From Arthrobacter sp. Soil763 (GTDB lineage Bacteria; Actinomycetota; Actinomycetes; Actinomycetales; Micrococcaceae): a stretch of 63,042 nt of DNA. Under the pieces are notes generated by a model that ran no database searches, had not been told where the DNA came from, and saw only the letters and a list, made by a program, of their open reading frames with translations. Positions 24,053-34,780 of the stretch are shown here, piece after piece. Position 1 is the stretch's first letter. Every line of letters starts with the position of its first letter. The position numbers and the translations under genes are program-made. The DNA is taken from positions 41,840 through 104,881 of the forward strand of contig NZ_LMSH01000005.1 in NCBI RefSeq assembly GCF_001428365.1, written 5' to 3'.

Positions 24053-25507
24053 ATGATTGCATTTACTGCGGCGGAAATCGCCGAGATAACCAACGGCCGG
24101 CTGGCCGCGGACCCGGGCATCACGCCCGCCTCCGTGGTCACCGACTCCCGCGAAGCCACGGCGGGTTCCCTCTATGTGGCCAAGCCGGGGGAGGCCGCCG
24201 ACGGCCACGATTTCGTCGGCGCCGCCTTCGACCGCGGAGCCGTCCTGGCCCTCGTGGAACGGGACACCGCGGCCGCCGACGGCCAGCCTTTCCCCGCCGT
24301 CGTCGTCAAGGACTCCGTGCTCGCCATGGGCGCCCTCGCCGCCGAGGCCGTCCGCCGGATCCGCGCCCGCCGTGCGGCCGCGGGGGAGGACTTCACCGTC
24401 ATCGGCATCACCGGCTCCGCCGGCAAGACCACCACCAAGGACCTGCTGGCCGGCATCCTCGCAGGACGGGGCGAGACCATCTCACCGCAGGGCTCCTACA
24501 ACGGCGAAGTCGGCGTCCCGCTGACCGTCTTCAAGGCCGTCTACGAGACCAGGTACCTCGTGATCGAGATGGGCGCCACCGGCGTCGGCCACATCCGCTA
24601 CCTCGCGGACATGGTCCGCCCCGAGATCGGCGTTGTCCTCTTCGTCGGCACCGCGCACGCAGGCGAATTCGGCGGCATCGACAACATCGCCCTGGCCAAG
24701 GGCGAACTGGTCGAAGCCCTGCCCGCCACCGGCACCGCCGTCCTGAACGCCGACGACGCCCGCGTCGCGGCGATGGCAGCACGGACCATCGCCACGGTTC
24801 TTGGCTTCTCCTCCCAGGCCGACCCGTCCGCCGCCGTCCAGGCCGAAAACCTCGAGCTCAACGCCGCGGGCAGCCCCGAGTTCGACCTGGTGCTGCCCGG
24901 TGACGCCGCCCGCCACCACGTGTCCGCCAAGCTGATCGGCGCCCACCACATCGGCAACCTGCTGGCCGCCGCCGCGGCGGCGCACGCCGCCGGCGTCCCC
25001 GGCGCCGAGATCGCCGCCTCACTCAGCGCCCAGTCCGCCGCCAGCCGCTGGCGGATGGAACGCACCGAGCGGGCGGACGGCGTGACCATCATCAATGACG
25101 CCTACAACGCCAACCCGGAATCCATGCGCGCCGCCCTGCGGACCCTCGCGGACCTCGGCCGCGGCCGCCGCACCTGGGCCGTGCTCGGGGCCATGCTGGA
25201 ACTGGGCGAGGACTCCATCCGCGAGCACACCGCCGTCGGCACCCAGGTGGTCCGGCTCAACATCTCCCGGCTGCTCGTCGTCGGCCGCGAGGCCCGGGCA
25301 CTCTACGTTTCCGCGGTCAACGAAGGCTCCTGGGGCGATGAATGCCTCTTCGCCGAAACCCCGGAGGAGGCGTACGGGATCCTGCGCGCCGAGCTCGAGC
25401 CCGGTGACCTGGTCCTGTTCAAATCTTCCAACAGCGTCGGACTGCGCCACCTCGGTGATCGGATAGCATTACCCCCACTGGGGAACGAAGGGAGCACGCT
25501 GCCGTGA
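24053..25507 (+). CDS. murF: UDP-MurNAc-tripeptide:D-Ala-D-Ala ligase
   Basis: Adds D-Ala-D-Ala to the UDP-MurNAc-tripeptide, completing the pentapeptide precursor. The 484-residue Mur ligase has [36 protein letters not shown] and the substrate-domain [16 protein letters not shown]. It begins 6 nt after murE and its stop overlaps the mraY start (GTGA), so it is within the dcw operon. Confidence 0.95.
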   Translation: MIAFTAAEIAEITNGRLAADPGITPASVVTDSREATAGSLYVAKPGEAADGHDFVGAAFDRGAVLALVERDTAAADGQPFPAVVVKDSVLAMGALAAEAVRRIRARRAAAGEDFTVIGITGSAGKTTTKDLLAGILAGRGETISPQGSYNGEVGVPLTVFKAVYETRYLVIEMGATGVGHIRYLADMVRPEIGVVLFVGTAHAGEFGGIDNIALAKGELVEALPATGTAVLNADDARVAAMAARTIATVLGFSSQADPSAAVQAENLELNAAGSPEFDLVLPGDAARHHVSAKLIGAHHIGNLLAAAAAAHAAGVPGAEIAASLSAQSAASRWRMERTERADGVTIINDAYNANPESMRAALRTLADLGRGRRTWAVLGAMLELGEDSIREHTAVGTQVVRLNISRLLVVGREARALYVSAVNEGSWGDECLFAETPEEAYGILRAELEPGDLVLFKSSNSVGLRHLGDRIALPPLGNEGSTLP

Positions 25508-26613
25508 TCGCACTCCTGATGGGCTCCGGCCTGGCGCTGCTGCTGTCCTTCCTGGGCACTCCGCTCTTCATCCGTTTCCTGGTCCGCAAGGGCTACGGGC
25601 AGTTCATCCGTGACGACGGACCCACCTCGCACCACACCAAGCGCGGCACCCCCACCATGGGCGGCGCCGTCGTGGTGGTCGCGGTGCTGGTCAGCTACGG
25701 CATCACCCACCTCGTGATGTGGATGATGAACCCCCGCTCGCCCGGGCCGTCCGCGTCCGCGCTGCTGCTGCTCTTCCTCATGGTCGGCATGGGCCTGGTC
25801 GGGTTCCTTGACGACTTCATCAAGATCTCGGCCCAGCGCAGCCTGGGCCTGAACGCCAAGGCAAAACTGATCCTGCAGGCCGCCGTCGGCATCATCTTCG
25901 CCGTCCTGGCGCTGAACTTCCCGGACGAGAACAACGTCACCCCGGCGTCCTACCAGATTTCCCTGGTCCGGGACATCCCGTGGCTGAACCTGGCCTTCGG
26001 CGGCACCGTGGTGGGGGCGATCCTGTTCGTGCTCTGGTCCAACCTGATCGTCACCGCCGCCACCAACGGCGTGAACCTCACCGACGGGCTGGACGGCCTG
26101 GCCGCCGGCGCGTCGGTCATGGTTTTCGGCGCCTACACGATCATCGGAATCTGGCAGTCCAACCAGTCCTGCGGTTCCCCGCGCCAGGCCGGCGCCGGTT
26201 GCTACACCGTCCGGGACCCGCTCGACCTCGCCCTGCTCGCCGCCATCCTCAGCGCCGCACTGGTCGGGTTCCTCTGGTGGAACACCTCGCCGGCGAAGAT
26301 CTTCATGGGCGACACCGGCTCGCTCGCGATCGGCGGCGCCGTCGCCGGCTTCGCGATCCTGTCCCGGACCGAGCTGCTGCTGGCCTTCATCGGCGGCCTC
26401 TTCGTCCTGATCACCCTCTCGGTGATCATCCAGGTCGGCTACTTCAAGATCACCAAGGGCAAGCGGTTCTTCAAGATGGCGCCGCTACAACACCACTTCG
26501 AGCTCAAGGGCTGGGCCGAAGTCACCGTGGTGGTCCGCTTCTGGATCCTGTGCGGGCTCTTCGTCGCGGCCGGCCTGGGCATTTTCTACGCCGAATGGGT
26601 GGTACTGCTGTGA
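25504..26613 (+). CDS. mraY: Phospho-MurNAc-pentapeptide translocase
   Basis: Membrane enzyme making lipid I from UDP-MurNAc-pentapeptide and undecaprenyl phosphate. The 369-residue polytopic protein has about ten membrane helices and the conserved [30 protein letters not shown] and [12 protein letters not shown] motifs, including the catalytic Asp residues, and the [10 protein letters not shown] loop near the C-terminus. Start GTG 25504 overlaps murF; its stop overlaps the murD start. Confidence 0.95.
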   Translation: MIALLMGSGLALLLSFLGTPLFIRFLVRKGYGQFIRDDGPTSHHTKRGTPTMGGAVVVVAVLVSYGITHLVMWMMNPRSPGPSASALLLLFLMVGMGLVGFLDDFIKISAQRSLGLNAKAKLILQAAVGIIFAVLALNFPDENNVTPASYQISLVRDIPWLNLAFGGTVVGAILFVLWSNLIVTAATNGVNLTDGLDGLAAGASVMVFGAYTIIGIWQSNQSCGSPRQAGAGCYTVRDPLDLALLAAILSAALVGFLWWNTSPAKIFMGDTGSLAIGGAVAGFAILSRTELLLAFIGGLFVLITLSVIIQVGYFKITKGKRFFKMAPLQHHFELKGWAEVTVVVRFWILCGLFVAAGLGIFYAEWVVLL

Positions 26614-28190
26614 ACATCCCCGCACCGCTGGCCAGCTCGCCGCGGCTGGAGAACCTCACCAGCTGGGATTCCGACTGGGCCGGGCTCCGCGTGGTCGTCA
26701 CCGGCATCGGCATCTCCGGCTTCGCCGCCGCCGACACGCTGATCGAACTCGGTGCCCGCGTGGTCGTGGTCGACGCCGCGGACAGCGCCAAGGCCCGGGC
26801 ACAGGCGGACACGCTCAGGATCGTCGGCGCCGCCGACGTCCTGCTCGGCCAGGACGCCGTCGCCTCGGTGCCCAAGGTCGACGGCGAGGCCCCCGAATTG
26901 ATCGTCACCTCGCCGGGCTGGCGGCCCGACCAGGCCCTGCTCGCCGCCGCCGCGCGGGCGCACATCCCGGTCTGGGGCGACGTCGAACTCGCCTGGCGCG
27001 TCCGGGAACGCCAGGGCCGCAAGACCGCCGACTGGGTCACCATCACCGGAACCAACGGCAAGACCACCACCGTGGGACTGACCGAATCGATGCTGCAGGC
27101 CGCCGGCCTCAAGGCGATCGCCGTCGGCAACGTCGGCACGCCCATACTCGACGCCCTCCGTGACCCGGTGGACTACGACGTCTTCGCCGTCGAACTCTCC
27201 AGCTTCCAGCTGCACTGGAGCCACACGGTCTCGCCCGTCGCCAGCGTCTGCCTGAACGTCGCCGAGGACCACGTGGACTGGCACGGCTCCTATGACTCCT
27301 ACCTGGCGGACAAAGCCAAGGTCTACGAACGCACGCAGAAGGCCTGCATCTACAACGCCGAGCAGATCGAGACCGAACGCATGGTCGAGGACGCCGACGT
27401 CGTGGAGGGCTGCCGTGCGGTGGGCTTCACCACCGTCACCCCGGCTGTGAGCATGCTCGGCGTGGTCGAGGACCTCCTGGTGGACCGGGCCTTCATCGCC
27501 GAACGCAAGGACAGCGCCGCCGAGCTGGCGGCACTGGCCGACCTGGGGCCCGTGGCCCCGCGACACATGGTCGCCAACGCCCTCGCTGCCGCGGCCCTCG
27601 TCCGCGCCTACGGCGTCGAGCCGGGCGCCGTCCGCCTCGGCCTGCAGAACTACCTGCCCGGGGACCACCGCATCCAGCCGGTCGCCCGGCACGAGGGCGT
27701 GCTTTGGATCAACGACTCCAAGGCCACCAACCCGCACGCAGCGGCGGCGTCCCTGTCCGCGTTCCAGAACGTGGTGTGGATCGCCGGCGGCCTGTCCAAG
27801 GGCGTGAACTACGACGCCCTGGTCCGGGACAACGCCGCCCGGCTCAAGGCCGTGGTGCTGATCGGCGCCGACTCGTCGGACCTGCTGGCCTCGCTCCAGC
27901 GACACGCGCCGGATGTCCCCGTGATCGGCCACGCCAAGGGCGACACTGAAGAGGTGCAGAACGCCGGAACTGCCCATGCCGACGCAGGCCCCTCGCCGAT
28001 CTTCGGCGAGACTGTGATGGCACGGGCCGTCGCCGCGGCGGCGCAGCTGGCCACCTCCGGGGACACTGTGCTCCTGGCCCCGGCGGCTGCGTCCATGGAT
28101 CAGTTCTCTTCCTATGCTCACCGTGGCGACGCCTTCATCGAAGCTGTCCGCGAGCTCGTGGAAGGGCAGGCTCAGACCACCGAGGAGTAG
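26610..28190 (+). CDS. murD: UDP-MurNAc-L-Ala-D-Glu ligase
   Basis: Adds D-Glu to UDP-MurNAc-L-Ala. The 526-residue protein has a Rossmann-type N-domain ([17 protein letters not shown]), ATP loop [36 protein letters not shown] and [19 protein letters not shown] 26610 forms a GTGA overlap with the mraY stop; an upstream extension in the same frame is only an mraY shadow. It is longer than E. coli MurD (438), with insertions in the middle and C-terminal domains. Confidence 0.94.
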   Translation: MNIPAPLASSPRLENLTSWDSDWAGLRVVVTGIGISGFAAADTLIELGARVVVVDAADSAKARAQADTLRIVGAADVLLGQDAVASVPKVDGEAPELIVTSPGWRPDQALLAAAARAHIPVWGDVELAWRVRERQGRKTADWVTITGTNGKTTTVGLTESMLQAAGLKAIAVGNVGTPILDALRDPVDYDVFAVELSSFQLHWSHTVSPVASVCLNVAEDHVDWHGSYDSYLADKAKVYERTQKACIYNAEQIETERMVEDADVVEGCRAVGFTTVTPAVSMLGVVEDLLVDRAFIAERKDSAAELAALADLGPVAPRHMVANALAAAALVRAYGVEPGAVRLGLQNYLPGDHRIQPVARHEGVLWINDSKATNPHAAAASLSAFQNVVWIAGGLSKGVNYDALVRDNAARLKAVVLIGADSSDLLASLQRHAPDVPVIGHAKGDTEEVQNAGTAHADAGPSPIFGETVMARAVAAAAQLATSGDTVLLAPAAASMDQFSSYAHRGDAFIEAVRELVEGQAQTTEE

Positions 28191-28192
28191 CA

Positions 28193-29665
28193 ATGGTCAG
28201 CACGCCCACCCGTCCCGCCGCGGCACCATCCGCCGCGGCCACGCCCGCCGCCCGGGTCAGGGACTGGTACCGCCGCTTCTGGGCGGCGCTCGAAGGGACC
28301 GGCACCTCACGGAACGGTTCCACCTACTACCTCATCCTCGGCTCCACCCTCGCGCTGACCGCGATCGGCATCCTCATGGTGCTCTCCGCCTCAAGCGTGG
28401 AGGCGATCGCGGCCGGGGAATCCCCGTACTCGGCCGCCCTTAAACAGGGCGGGTTCGCCGCGCTCGGCGTCTTCGCACTGTTCGTCCTTTCCCGGGTCAA
28501 CGTCGTCTGGCTCAGGCGCTTCGCCTGGCCGCTGATGCTCCTGGCCGTCGCACTGCTCGGCCTGGTCCTCCTGATCGGGCGCAGCGCGCTGGGCAACCAG
28601 AACTGGATCGACGTCGGCCCGTTCACCTTCCAGCCCTCGGAGGCGGCCAAACTGGCCCTCGCACTGTGGATGGCGACGGTGCTGGACCGCAAGGCGAAGC
28701 TCCTGCAGCAGTGGCGGCACGCGCTCGTGCCCGTAGTGCTGCCCGGAGCCGTGGCCGTGCTGGGCCTCATCCTCGCCGGCAACGACCTCGGCACCGCGAT
28801 GATCGTCATGGTCATCATCGCCGCGGCGCTGTTCTTCGCCGGGGTCCGGCTCTACCTGTTCGGCATCGCCGGGGCCTTCCTGGCCCTCGGCGCCACCGTC
28901 CTGGCCGTCACCAGCCCCAACCGGATGTGCCGGATCCTGTCCTGGACCGGCCAGACCTGCGCGGACGGCTCGGACCTGAACTACCAGTCCACCAACGGGC
29001 TGTTCGGCCTCGCCTCCGGCGGCTGGTTCGGCGTCGGCCTGGGCCAGAGCCGGCAGAAGTACAGCTGGATCCCCGAGGCGCACAACGACTTCATCTTCGC
29101 CATCATCGGCGAGGAACTCGGCCTGGTCGGCACCCTCGTCGTGCTGGTCCTCTTCGCTATCCTGGGCGCGGCCATCTACCGCGTGGTCGTGGCACAGCAG
29201 GACGTCTTCCACCGCGTGCTGGCCGGCTCCATCATGGTGTGGCTGCTCGGCCAGGCCAGCGTCAACATGGCCGTCGTCACCGGCCTGGCGCCCGTGATCG
29301 GCGTCCCGCTGCCCTTCATCTCGTACGGCGGCTCGGCCCTGCTGATGTCGCTGTGCGCCGTCGGCGTCGTGCTGTCCCTCGCCCGGGCCCAGATGGCCCC
29401 GAACATGCAACCGAACGGACTGACCCGGTTCGGCCCCGCCGGTTTCGCCCGGGTGCTCCGCCGGCAGGCCGCGGCCAGGCGCGCCGCCAAGGCCCCCGCC
29501 GGCCGCAAGACCCCCGCCCGGGGCAAGGCTCCAGCCCCGGGCAAGGCTGCCGCCCCGGCGAAAGCAGCCGGCACGGCTGGCCCGGGCACGGCCCCGGGTG
29601 CCGCCGCCCGGAAGCCCGGCACCAGGACCCCCGCCCCCAAGAACCCCGCACGAAAGCGCAGCTAG
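28193..29665 (+). CDS. ftsW: Septal SEDS glycosyltransferase FtsW
   Basis: Polymerises lipid II at the septum together with FtsI. The 490-residue protein has about ten membrane helices, with SEDS-family motifs [45 protein letters not shown] and [14 protein letters not shown] cytoplasmic tail of about 75 residues is composed of Lys/Ala/Pro repeats (KAPA/KTPAR type). ATG 28193 follows the murD stop by 2 nt, with GAGGAG inside the murD end acting as ribosome binding site. Confidence 0.95.
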   Translation: MVSTPTRPAAAPSAAATPAARVRDWYRRFWAALEGTGTSRNGSTYYLILGSTLALTAIGILMVLSASSVEAIAAGESPYSAALKQGGFAALGVFALFVLSRVNVVWLRRFAWPLMLLAVALLGLVLLIGRSALGNQNWIDVGPFTFQPSEAAKLALALWMATVLDRKAKLLQQWRHALVPVVLPGAVAVLGLILAGNDLGTAMIVMVIIAAALFFAGVRLYLFGIAGAFLALGATVLAVTSPNRMCRILSWTGQTCADGSDLNYQSTNGLFGLASGGWFGVGLGQSRQKYSWIPEAHNDFIFAIIGEELGLVGTLVVLVLFAILGAAIYRVVVAQQDVFHRVLAGSIMVWLLGQASVNMAVVTGLAPVIGVPLPFISYGGSALLMSLCAVGVVLSLARAQMAPNMQPNGLTRFGPAGFARVLRRQAAARRAAKAPAGRKTPARGKAPAPGKAAAPAKAAGTAGPGTAPGAAARKPGTRTPAPKNPARKRS

Positions 29666-29670
29666 CCTCC

Positions 29671-30789
29671 ATGAACACCGAGTCACCCCTGTCCGTCGTC
29701 CTTGCCGGCGGCGGCACCGCCGGGCACATCAGCCCGCTGCTGGCCATCGCCAACGCCCTCCTGGAGGCCCGGCCGGAGGCCCGCCTGCTGGCCGTGGGCA
29801 CCCCCGGCGGCATGGAGCAGCGCCTGGTGCCCGCCGCGGGACTGGAGCTGGCCACCGTCAGCAAGGTCCCGTTCCCGCGCAAGCCGTCGCTGGAGCTGCT
29901 GCGGCTGCCCGGCAAGCTGGCCGGAGCCGTCCGCCAGGCCGGCGCCATCCTCGACGATGCCGGGGCGGACGTGCTGGTCGGCGTCGGCGGGTACGTCTGC
30001 ACCCCGCTCTACCTGGCCGCCCGGCGCCGCCGGATTCCCATCGTGGTGCACGAGGCCAACACCCGGCCGGGACTGGCCAACCGCGTCGGCGCCCGGCTGA
30101 GCCGCCACGTCGCCGTCGCGTTCGCGGGCACCCGGCTCCGCGGCGCCCAGCACGTCGGAATGCCGATGCGGCGGGAGATCTCCGGCCTGGACCGGGCCGC
30201 GGCCCGTAACGCCGCGCGCACCGCCCTGGGCCTGGACCAGGACAAACCCACGCTGATCGTCACCGGCGGCTCCTCCGGCGCGCAGAGCATCAACCGTGCC
30301 ATGGCCGCCGCCGCCGAAGCCCTGGGCGCCGCCGGCATCCAGACCCTGCACATCACCGGCCGCGGCAAGACCGTCCACGACGCCGAGGGCCGGCCGCTGG
30401 CCGCCCCCGGGTACCGCCAGGTCGAATACGTCGACGGGATGGAAACGGTCTACGCCGCCGCCGACCTGCTGCTGGCCCGTTCCGGCGCCGCCACCGTCTG
30501 CGAGGTGGCCGCCGTCGGCGTGCCGGCCGTCTTCGTTCCGCTGCCGATCGGCAACGGCGAGCAGGCCCTGAACGCCGCCGGCCTCGTGGACGCCGGCGCC
30601 GCGCTGCTGGTCGATGACGCCGCGTTCGACGCCGACTGGATCAGCGCCCAGGTCATCCCGCTGCTGCGCGAGCCGGAGCGGCTGGACCGGATGGCCGCCG
30701 CAGCCCGGCAACAGGGCATCCGGGACGCCGACCGGCGGATGGCAGCCCTCGTCCTGGACGCGGCAGGCGGCGGTTCCAATGGCCACTAG
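29671..30789 (+). CDS. murG: Lipid II synthase (GlcNAc transferase)
   Basis: Transfers GlcNAc from UDP-GlcNAc to lipid I on the inner face of the membrane. The 372-residue GT-B protein shows [53 protein letters not shown] and the donor-binding [22 protein letters not shown] with [11 protein letters not shown] 29671 lies 5 nt after the ftsW stop codon. The open frame extends far upstream inside ftsW, which is a shadow. Confidence 0.95.
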   Translation: MNTESPLSVVLAGGGTAGHISPLLAIANALLEARPEARLLAVGTPGGMEQRLVPAAGLELATVSKVPFPRKPSLELLRLPGKLAGAVRQAGAILDDAGADVLVGVGGYVCTPLYLAARRRRIPIVVHEANTRPGLANRVGARLSRHVAVAFAGTRLRGAQHVGMPMRREISGLDRAAARNAARTALGLDQDKPTLIVTGGSSGAQSINRAMAAAAEALGAAGIQTLHITGRGKTVHDAEGRPLAAPGYRQVEYVDGMETVYAAADLLLARSGAATVCEVAAVGVPAVFVPLPIGNGEQALNAAGLVDAGAALLVDDAAFDADWISAQVIPLLREPERLDRMAAAARQQGIRDADRRMAALVLDAAGGGSNGH

Positions 30790-30865
30790 CGGCCCGGACG
30801 CCGGCCGCGCGGACAGCGGCGCGGACAGCACAGACTTCGACCAGCAGGCAGGAAACGGAACAGCA

Positions 30866-32338
30866 ATGACCCAGGCCCCCCACGGCACCCCGACCGCGGC
30901 CCGCACCCAGGAGTCCCTGGGCCGGGTGCACTTCATCGGCATTGGCGGCGTCGGCATGTCCGCCGTGGCCCGGATCATGGCCGCCCGCGGGGTCCCGGTC
31001 AGCGGCTCCGACGCCAAGGACCTGCCGGTCATGGCCGACCTGGCCGCCGCCGGCGCAAGGATCGCCGTCGGCTACGATGCCGCCAACCTGGCCGACGCCC
31101 AGACCGTCGTGGCCGGCTCCGCGATCCGGCCGGACAACCCCGAGCTGGCCGCGGCCCGCGCCGCCGGCCTGCCGGTGCTGCACCGCTCCGAGGCCCTGGC
31201 CGCCGCCATGGCGCAGGACACGGCCGTGACAGTGGCGGGCACGCACGGCAAGACCACGACGACGTCGATGATCACCGTGCTGCTGCAGGGCGCCGGCCTG
31301 GACCCGTCCTTCGCGATCGGCGCCAACGTTCCGGCGCTGGGCGTCAACGCCGCCTCCGGAAGCTCCTCGGTGTTCATCGCGGAGGCCGACGAATCAGACG
31401 GGTCCTTCCTCAATTACCGCCCGCGGATCGAGGTGGTCACCAACGTCGAACCGGACCACCTGGACTTCTACGGCACCGCCGAGGCGGTCTACGCCTCCTT
31501 CGACCGCTTCACCGAACTGCTGCCCGCGGACGGTCTGCTGGTGGCCTGCGCCGACGACGACGGCGCCCGCGCCCTGGCAAAGCGCACCCGGGACCGCGGC
31601 AACACCCGCGTGGTGCTCTACGGCACCCCCCCGGACTCCGACGTGCGGCTGCACGACGACGGCCCGGACGGGGTCTGGATCTCGACGCCGGCGGGACGCT
31701 ACGCCGTCGCGCTCCAGGTCCCCGGCCGGCACAACGCGCTCAACGCCGCCGCGGCCTTCGCGGTCGCCCTGGAACTCGGCGTCGACCCGGACACGGCCGC
31801 CGGCGCGCTGGCCCACTTCTCCGGCGCCTCCCGGCGCTTCGAATACAAGGGCGAGGGCCGGGGCGTGCGGGTCTACGACGACTACGCCCACCACCCCACG
31901 GAAGTGCGCGCCGCCCTCGCCGCCGCCCGCTCCGTCGCCGGTGACCGCCGGCTCCACGTGCTCTTCCAGCCGCACCTGTTCTCCCGCACCCGCGAGTTCG
32001 CGCACGAGTTCGCCGAAGCCCTCAACGCCGCCGACACGGCCCTGGTGCTGGAGATCTACCCGGCCCGCGAAGACCCGATCCCGGGCGTCACCAGCCAGCT
32101 GATCGCCGACCACCTCGGCCCGCACGGGCACCTCGTCGGCCCCGGCGACGACGCAGTTCGGGCCGTGCTCGCTGCCGCGGAGGCCGGGGACATCGTGCTC
32201 ACGGCCGGCGCCGGCGACGTGACCGCCTACGGCCCCCTGATCGTCGCCGCGCTCAACAAGAGCGGGCTCAACGACAGCGCGCCCAACGACAGCGGGCTCG
32301 GCGGCGACGCGCCGGAAGCAGGGACTCCCGGTGCCTAG
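30866..32338 (+). CDS. murC: UDP-MurNAc-L-alanine ligase
   Basis: First amino-acid-adding Mur ligase, joining L-Ala to UDP-MurNAc. The 490-residue protein has HFIGIGGVGMSAVARIM, the ATP loop VAGTHGKTTTTSMI, EADESDGSFL, TNVEPDHLDFY and the C-domain VYDDYAHHPTEVRAAL. I start at ATG 30866, with CGGAA 5 nt upstream and normal family length; an in-frame ATG at 30779 would overlap murG and add a 29-residue low-complexity segment, and remains possible. The 3' end overlaps ftsQ by 8 nt. Confidence 0.93.
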   Translation: MTQAPHGTPTAARTQESLGRVHFIGIGGVGMSAVARIMAARGVPVSGSDAKDLPVMADLAAAGARIAVGYDAANLADAQTVVAGSAIRPDNPELAAARAAGLPVLHRSEALAAAMAQDTAVTVAGTHGKTTTTSMITVLLQGAGLDPSFAIGANVPALGVNAASGSSSVFIAEADESDGSFLNYRPRIEVVTNVEPDHLDFYGTAEAVYASFDRFTELLPADGLLVACADDDGARALAKRTRDRGNTRVVLYGTPPDSDVRLHDDGPDGVWISTPAGRYAVALQVPGRHNALNAAAAFAVALELGVDPDTAAGALAHFSGASRRFEYKGEGRGVRVYDDYAHHPTEVRAALAAARSVAGDRRLHVLFQPHLFSRTREFAHEFAEALNAADTALVLEIYPAREDPIPGVTSQLIADHLGPHGHLVGPGDDAVRAVLAAAEAGDIVLTAGAGDVTAYGPLIVAALNKSGLNDSAPNDSGLGGDAPEAGTPGA

Positions 32339-33221
32339 CACACGCCGGCCCGGCTACCCGACCGGCCCGCGCGGGTCCGGCCCGGCCCGGCCCGCGGGCA
32401 GCGCGGACGAGGTCATTTCCGCCTCCAAGGCCGACCCCGGCCCCGCCGCGCCCGGCGCCTCCGCGCCCTCAGCGGGATCCGGTGCCCCGGAGCCGCGCGG
32501 CAACGTTCTGGCCTTCCCGGAGCCCCGCGCCAAGCGGCGGCGCCGGGTCATCCTGGGCACGCTGGCCGCCCTCACCGTCCTGGTCGCGGCCATCATCGCG
32601 GCCGCGGTGTACTCGCCGTGGCTGGCGGTGCACTCCGTCACGGTGGAGGGCACCCGGATGCTCAAACCCGACCAGGTCAAGGCCGCCCTTGCCCCGCTGC
32701 AGGGCAAGCCGCTGCCGCAGGTCAGCGACGAGGAAGTCACCCGGCTGCTGCGTCCGCTCGTCCAGGTCAAGGCGGTCAGCACCCAGGCCCGGCCGCCGTC
32801 CACCCTCCAGGTCCGGATCACCGAACGCGTGCCCGTGGCGCTGGTGAAGCAGGCCGCCACCTACCAGCTGGTCGACGTCGACGGTGTCCAGCTCAGCACC
32901 ACCAAGACGCCGGACAAGGTGAAGCTGCCGGTCATTGACGGCGGCCGCGGCACGCTGCCGAAAGACCTGTTCCACGCCATCACCGCCGTCCTGGGCGCCC
33001 TTCCGCCGGACGTCCTGGCCCGGCTCTCCGATGCGTCGGCGAAGTCGGCCGACGCCGTGTCGCTCAAGCTCGTCGACGGCCAGACGGTCGTCTGGGGCAA
33101 CGCGGGGGAGAGGGAACTCAAGGCCCGGGTGCTGGCGGCGCTGTTGAAGGTACCGGCGGACCCCAAGAACCCGGTTGCGGTGTACGACGTGAGCGTCCCG
33201 CGCCACCCGGTGACCCGGTAG
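32331..33221 (+). CDS. ftsQ: Divisome protein FtsQ (DivIB)
   Basis: A 296-residue bitopic septal protein linking early and late division proteins. A long disordered cytoplasmic N-terminus (about 80 residues, Pro/Ala/Gly-rich) ends in a basic RRRR stretch, then a membrane helix (VILGTLAALTVLVAAIIAAAV), a POTRA domain (SVTVEGTRMLKPDQVKAAL ... VKAVSTQARPPSTLQVRI) and the beta domain. GTG 32331 overlaps the murC stop. A 208-bp gap with its own promoter region follows before ftsZ. Confidence 0.92.
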   Translation: MPSTRRPGYPTGPRGSGPARPAGSADEVISASKADPGPAAPGASAPSAGSGAPEPRGNVLAFPEPRAKRRRRVILGTLAALTVLVAAIIAAAVYSPWLAVHSVTVEGTRMLKPDQVKAALAPLQGKPLPQVSDEEVTRLLRPLVQVKAVSTQARPPSTLQVRITERVPVALVKQAATYQLVDVDGVQLSTTKTPDKVKLPVIDGGRGTLPKDLFHAITAVLGALPPDVLARLSDASAKSADAVSLKLVDGQTVVWGNAGERELKARVLAALLKVPADPKNPVAVYDVSVPRHPVTR

Positions 33222-33330
33222 TCGGTGGTCCTGGGTCATTTACCCGGCATTTACCCGGTATTCCCGCGACACGCGGAGCCGGTTATTGAATGTCCCCGGC
33301 AGAGGAAATAGCGTCACAGGCATGAGTTAC

Positions 33331-33363
33331 TTGACATAACTATAACCTTCAAGTGGAAGGTTA
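33331..33363 (+). promoter_or_regulatory. ftsZ upstream region: TTGACA, TATAAC and an 8-bp inverted repeat
   Basis: The 208-bp gap before ftsZ contains TTGACA (33331-33336), an AT-rich TATAAC (33341-33346) and a perfect 8-bp inverted repeat TAACCTTC / GAAGGTTA (33343-33350 with 33356-33363, 5-nt spacer). TTGACA is too close to TATAAC to pair with it, so the true promoter spacing is unresolved. The dyad could be an operator or a leader hairpin. Confidence 0.5.
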
Positions 33364-33429
33364 AGGTTCAAGGCTTCAAGCTTGACTCCATCAGTTTTCG
33401 CAATAGAACACGAACAAGGGACACGTAAC

Positions 33430-34644
33430 GTGGCAGCTCCGCAGAATTACTTGGCCGTCATCAAGGTCGTCGGCATCGGCGGCGGTGGCGTGAACGCAGT
33501 CAACCGCATGATTGAGGTCGGTCTCCGCGGCGTCGAATTCATCGCCATCAACACCGACGCGCAGGCGCTGCTGATGTCCGACGCGGACGTCAAGCTCGAC
33601 GTCGGACGCGAGCTGACCCGTGGCCTGGGGGCCGGTGCGAATCCTGAGGTCGGCCGGCAGGCCGCGGAGGACCACGCCGACGAGATCGAGGAAGTGCTCC
33701 GCGGAGCGGACATGGTCTTCGTCACCGCCGGCGAAGGCGGCGGCACCGGCACCGGCGGCGCGCCCGTCGTGGCCCGCATCGCCCGCTCGCTCGGCGCCCT
33801 GACCATCGGCGTCGTCACCCGCCCCTTCACCTTCGAGGGCCGCCGCCGTGCCGGCTCCGCCGAAGCCGGCATCGACGCCCTGCGCGACGAGGTCGACACG
33901 CTGATCGTCATCCCGAACGACCGACTGCTGTCCATCAGCGACCGCAACGTCTCGGTGCTGGACGCCTTCCGCTCCGCGGACCAGGTCCTGCTCTCCGGTG
34001 TCCAGGGCATCACCGACCTGATCACCACCCCCGGCCTGATCAACCTCGACTTCGCGGACGTCAAGTCCGTCATGCAGGGCGCCGGCTCCGCCCTGATGGG
34101 CATCGGCTCGGCCCGCGGCGAGGACCGTGCCGTCAAGGCCGCCGAACTCGCCATCGCATCGCCGCTGCTGGAGGCCTCGATCGACGGCGCCCACGGCGTC
34201 CTGCTGTCCATCCAGGGCGGTTCGGACCTCGGCCTCTTCGAGATCAACGAGGCCGCCCGCCTGGTGCAGGAAGTCGCCCACCCGGAGGCGAACATCATCT
34301 TCGGCGCCGTGATCGACGACGCCCTCGGGGACGAGGCCCGCGTCACCGTGATCGCGGCGGGGTTCGACGACGTCAAGGCCACCTCGCCGTCGATGGACCA
34401 GTCCCAGCCCGCCCCGGCACGCCCCGCGGCCCCCGCCCCGGCTCCGGCCCAGGCTCCCGCCTCGGCACCGGCCCAGCCGATGCACGCCGGCGTCGGCGCC
34501 TCCGGCCTGGGCAGCTGGGGCCAGCAGCGCCCCTCGGCCGTTCCGGCGGATTCCGGCTTCGACGTGGACCTGCCGTCCGTCGTCGAGCCCGACCTCTCCG
34601 GCCGCCACTCGGACGACCTGGACGTGCCCGATTTCCTGAAGTAA
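33430..34644 (+). CDS. ftsZ: Cell division GTPase FtsZ
   Basis: Tubulin-like GTPase that forms the division ring. The 404-residue protein starts [21 protein letters not shown], and has NTDAQAL, the GTP signature [12 protein letters not shown], the T7 loop region [11 protein letters not shown], an Ala/Pro linker and the C-terminal peptide DLDVPDFLK that binds SepF in actinobacteria. GTG 33430 is chosen over an in-frame upstream ATG at 33382 because AAGGGA lies about 8 nt before it and family similarity starts there. Confidence 0.96.
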   Translation: MAAPQNYLAVIKVVGIGGGGVNAVNRMIEVGLRGVEFIAINTDAQALLMSDADVKLDVGRELTRGLGAGANPEVGRQAAEDHADEIEEVLRGADMVFVTAGEGGGTGTGGAPVVARIARSLGALTIGVVTRPFTFEGRRRAGSAEAGIDALRDEVDTLIVIPNDRLLSISDRNVSVLDAFRSADQVLLSGVQGITDLITTPGLINLDFADVKSVMQGAGSALMGIGSARGEDRAVKAAELAIASPLLEASIDGAHGVLLSIQGGSDLGLFEINEAARLVQEVAHPEANIIFGAVIDDALGDEARVTVIAAGFDDVKATSPSMDQSQPAPARPAAPAPAPAQAPASAPAQPMHAGVGASGLGSWGQQRPSAVPADSGFDVDLPSVVEPDLSGRHSDDLDVPDFLK

Positions 34645-34666
34645 CCCGCGGCCCAGCGGCCCGGAA

Positions 34667-34700
34667 CACGATGGCACCGCCTCCGGGCGGTGCCATCGTG
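34667..34700 (+). terminator. Strong hairpin after ftsZ, without U tract
   Basis: A perfect 15-bp stem (34667-34681 with 34686-34700) capped by TCCG. No T run follows, so it may stabilise the mRNA 3' end or terminate weakly rather than act as a classical terminator. Confidence 0.65.
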
Positions 34701-34713
34701 CGTTGCGGCGGGA

Positions 34714-34719
34714 TACGGT
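34714..34719 (+). promoter_or_regulatory. Candidate -10 hexamer TACGGT before the pgeF upstream ORF
   Basis: TACGGT ends 7 nt before ATG 34727, the spacing found at the leaderless genes. A transcript from here would begin with the short upstream ORF, not with pgeF itself. Confidence 0.4.
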
Positions 34720-34726
34720 GGTCGGT

Positions 34727-34780
34727 ATGGCTTTGTTGGCAGTTTGTGAAGTGGCGGCTCCTGAAATGACGGTGTGCTGA
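34727..34780 (+). CDS. 17-residue upstream ORF abutting pgeF
   Basis: A short frame, MALLAVCEVAAPEMTVC, that starts 7 nt after a TANNNT hexamer and ends with TGA immediately before the pgeF ATG. It is in the same reading frame as pgeF. No Shine-Dalgarno is visible before pgeF itself, so pgeF may be translated by re-initiation after this ORF, or rarely by stop readthrough. There is no evidence that the peptide has its own function. Confidence 0.35.
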   Translation: MALLAVCEVAAPEMTVC

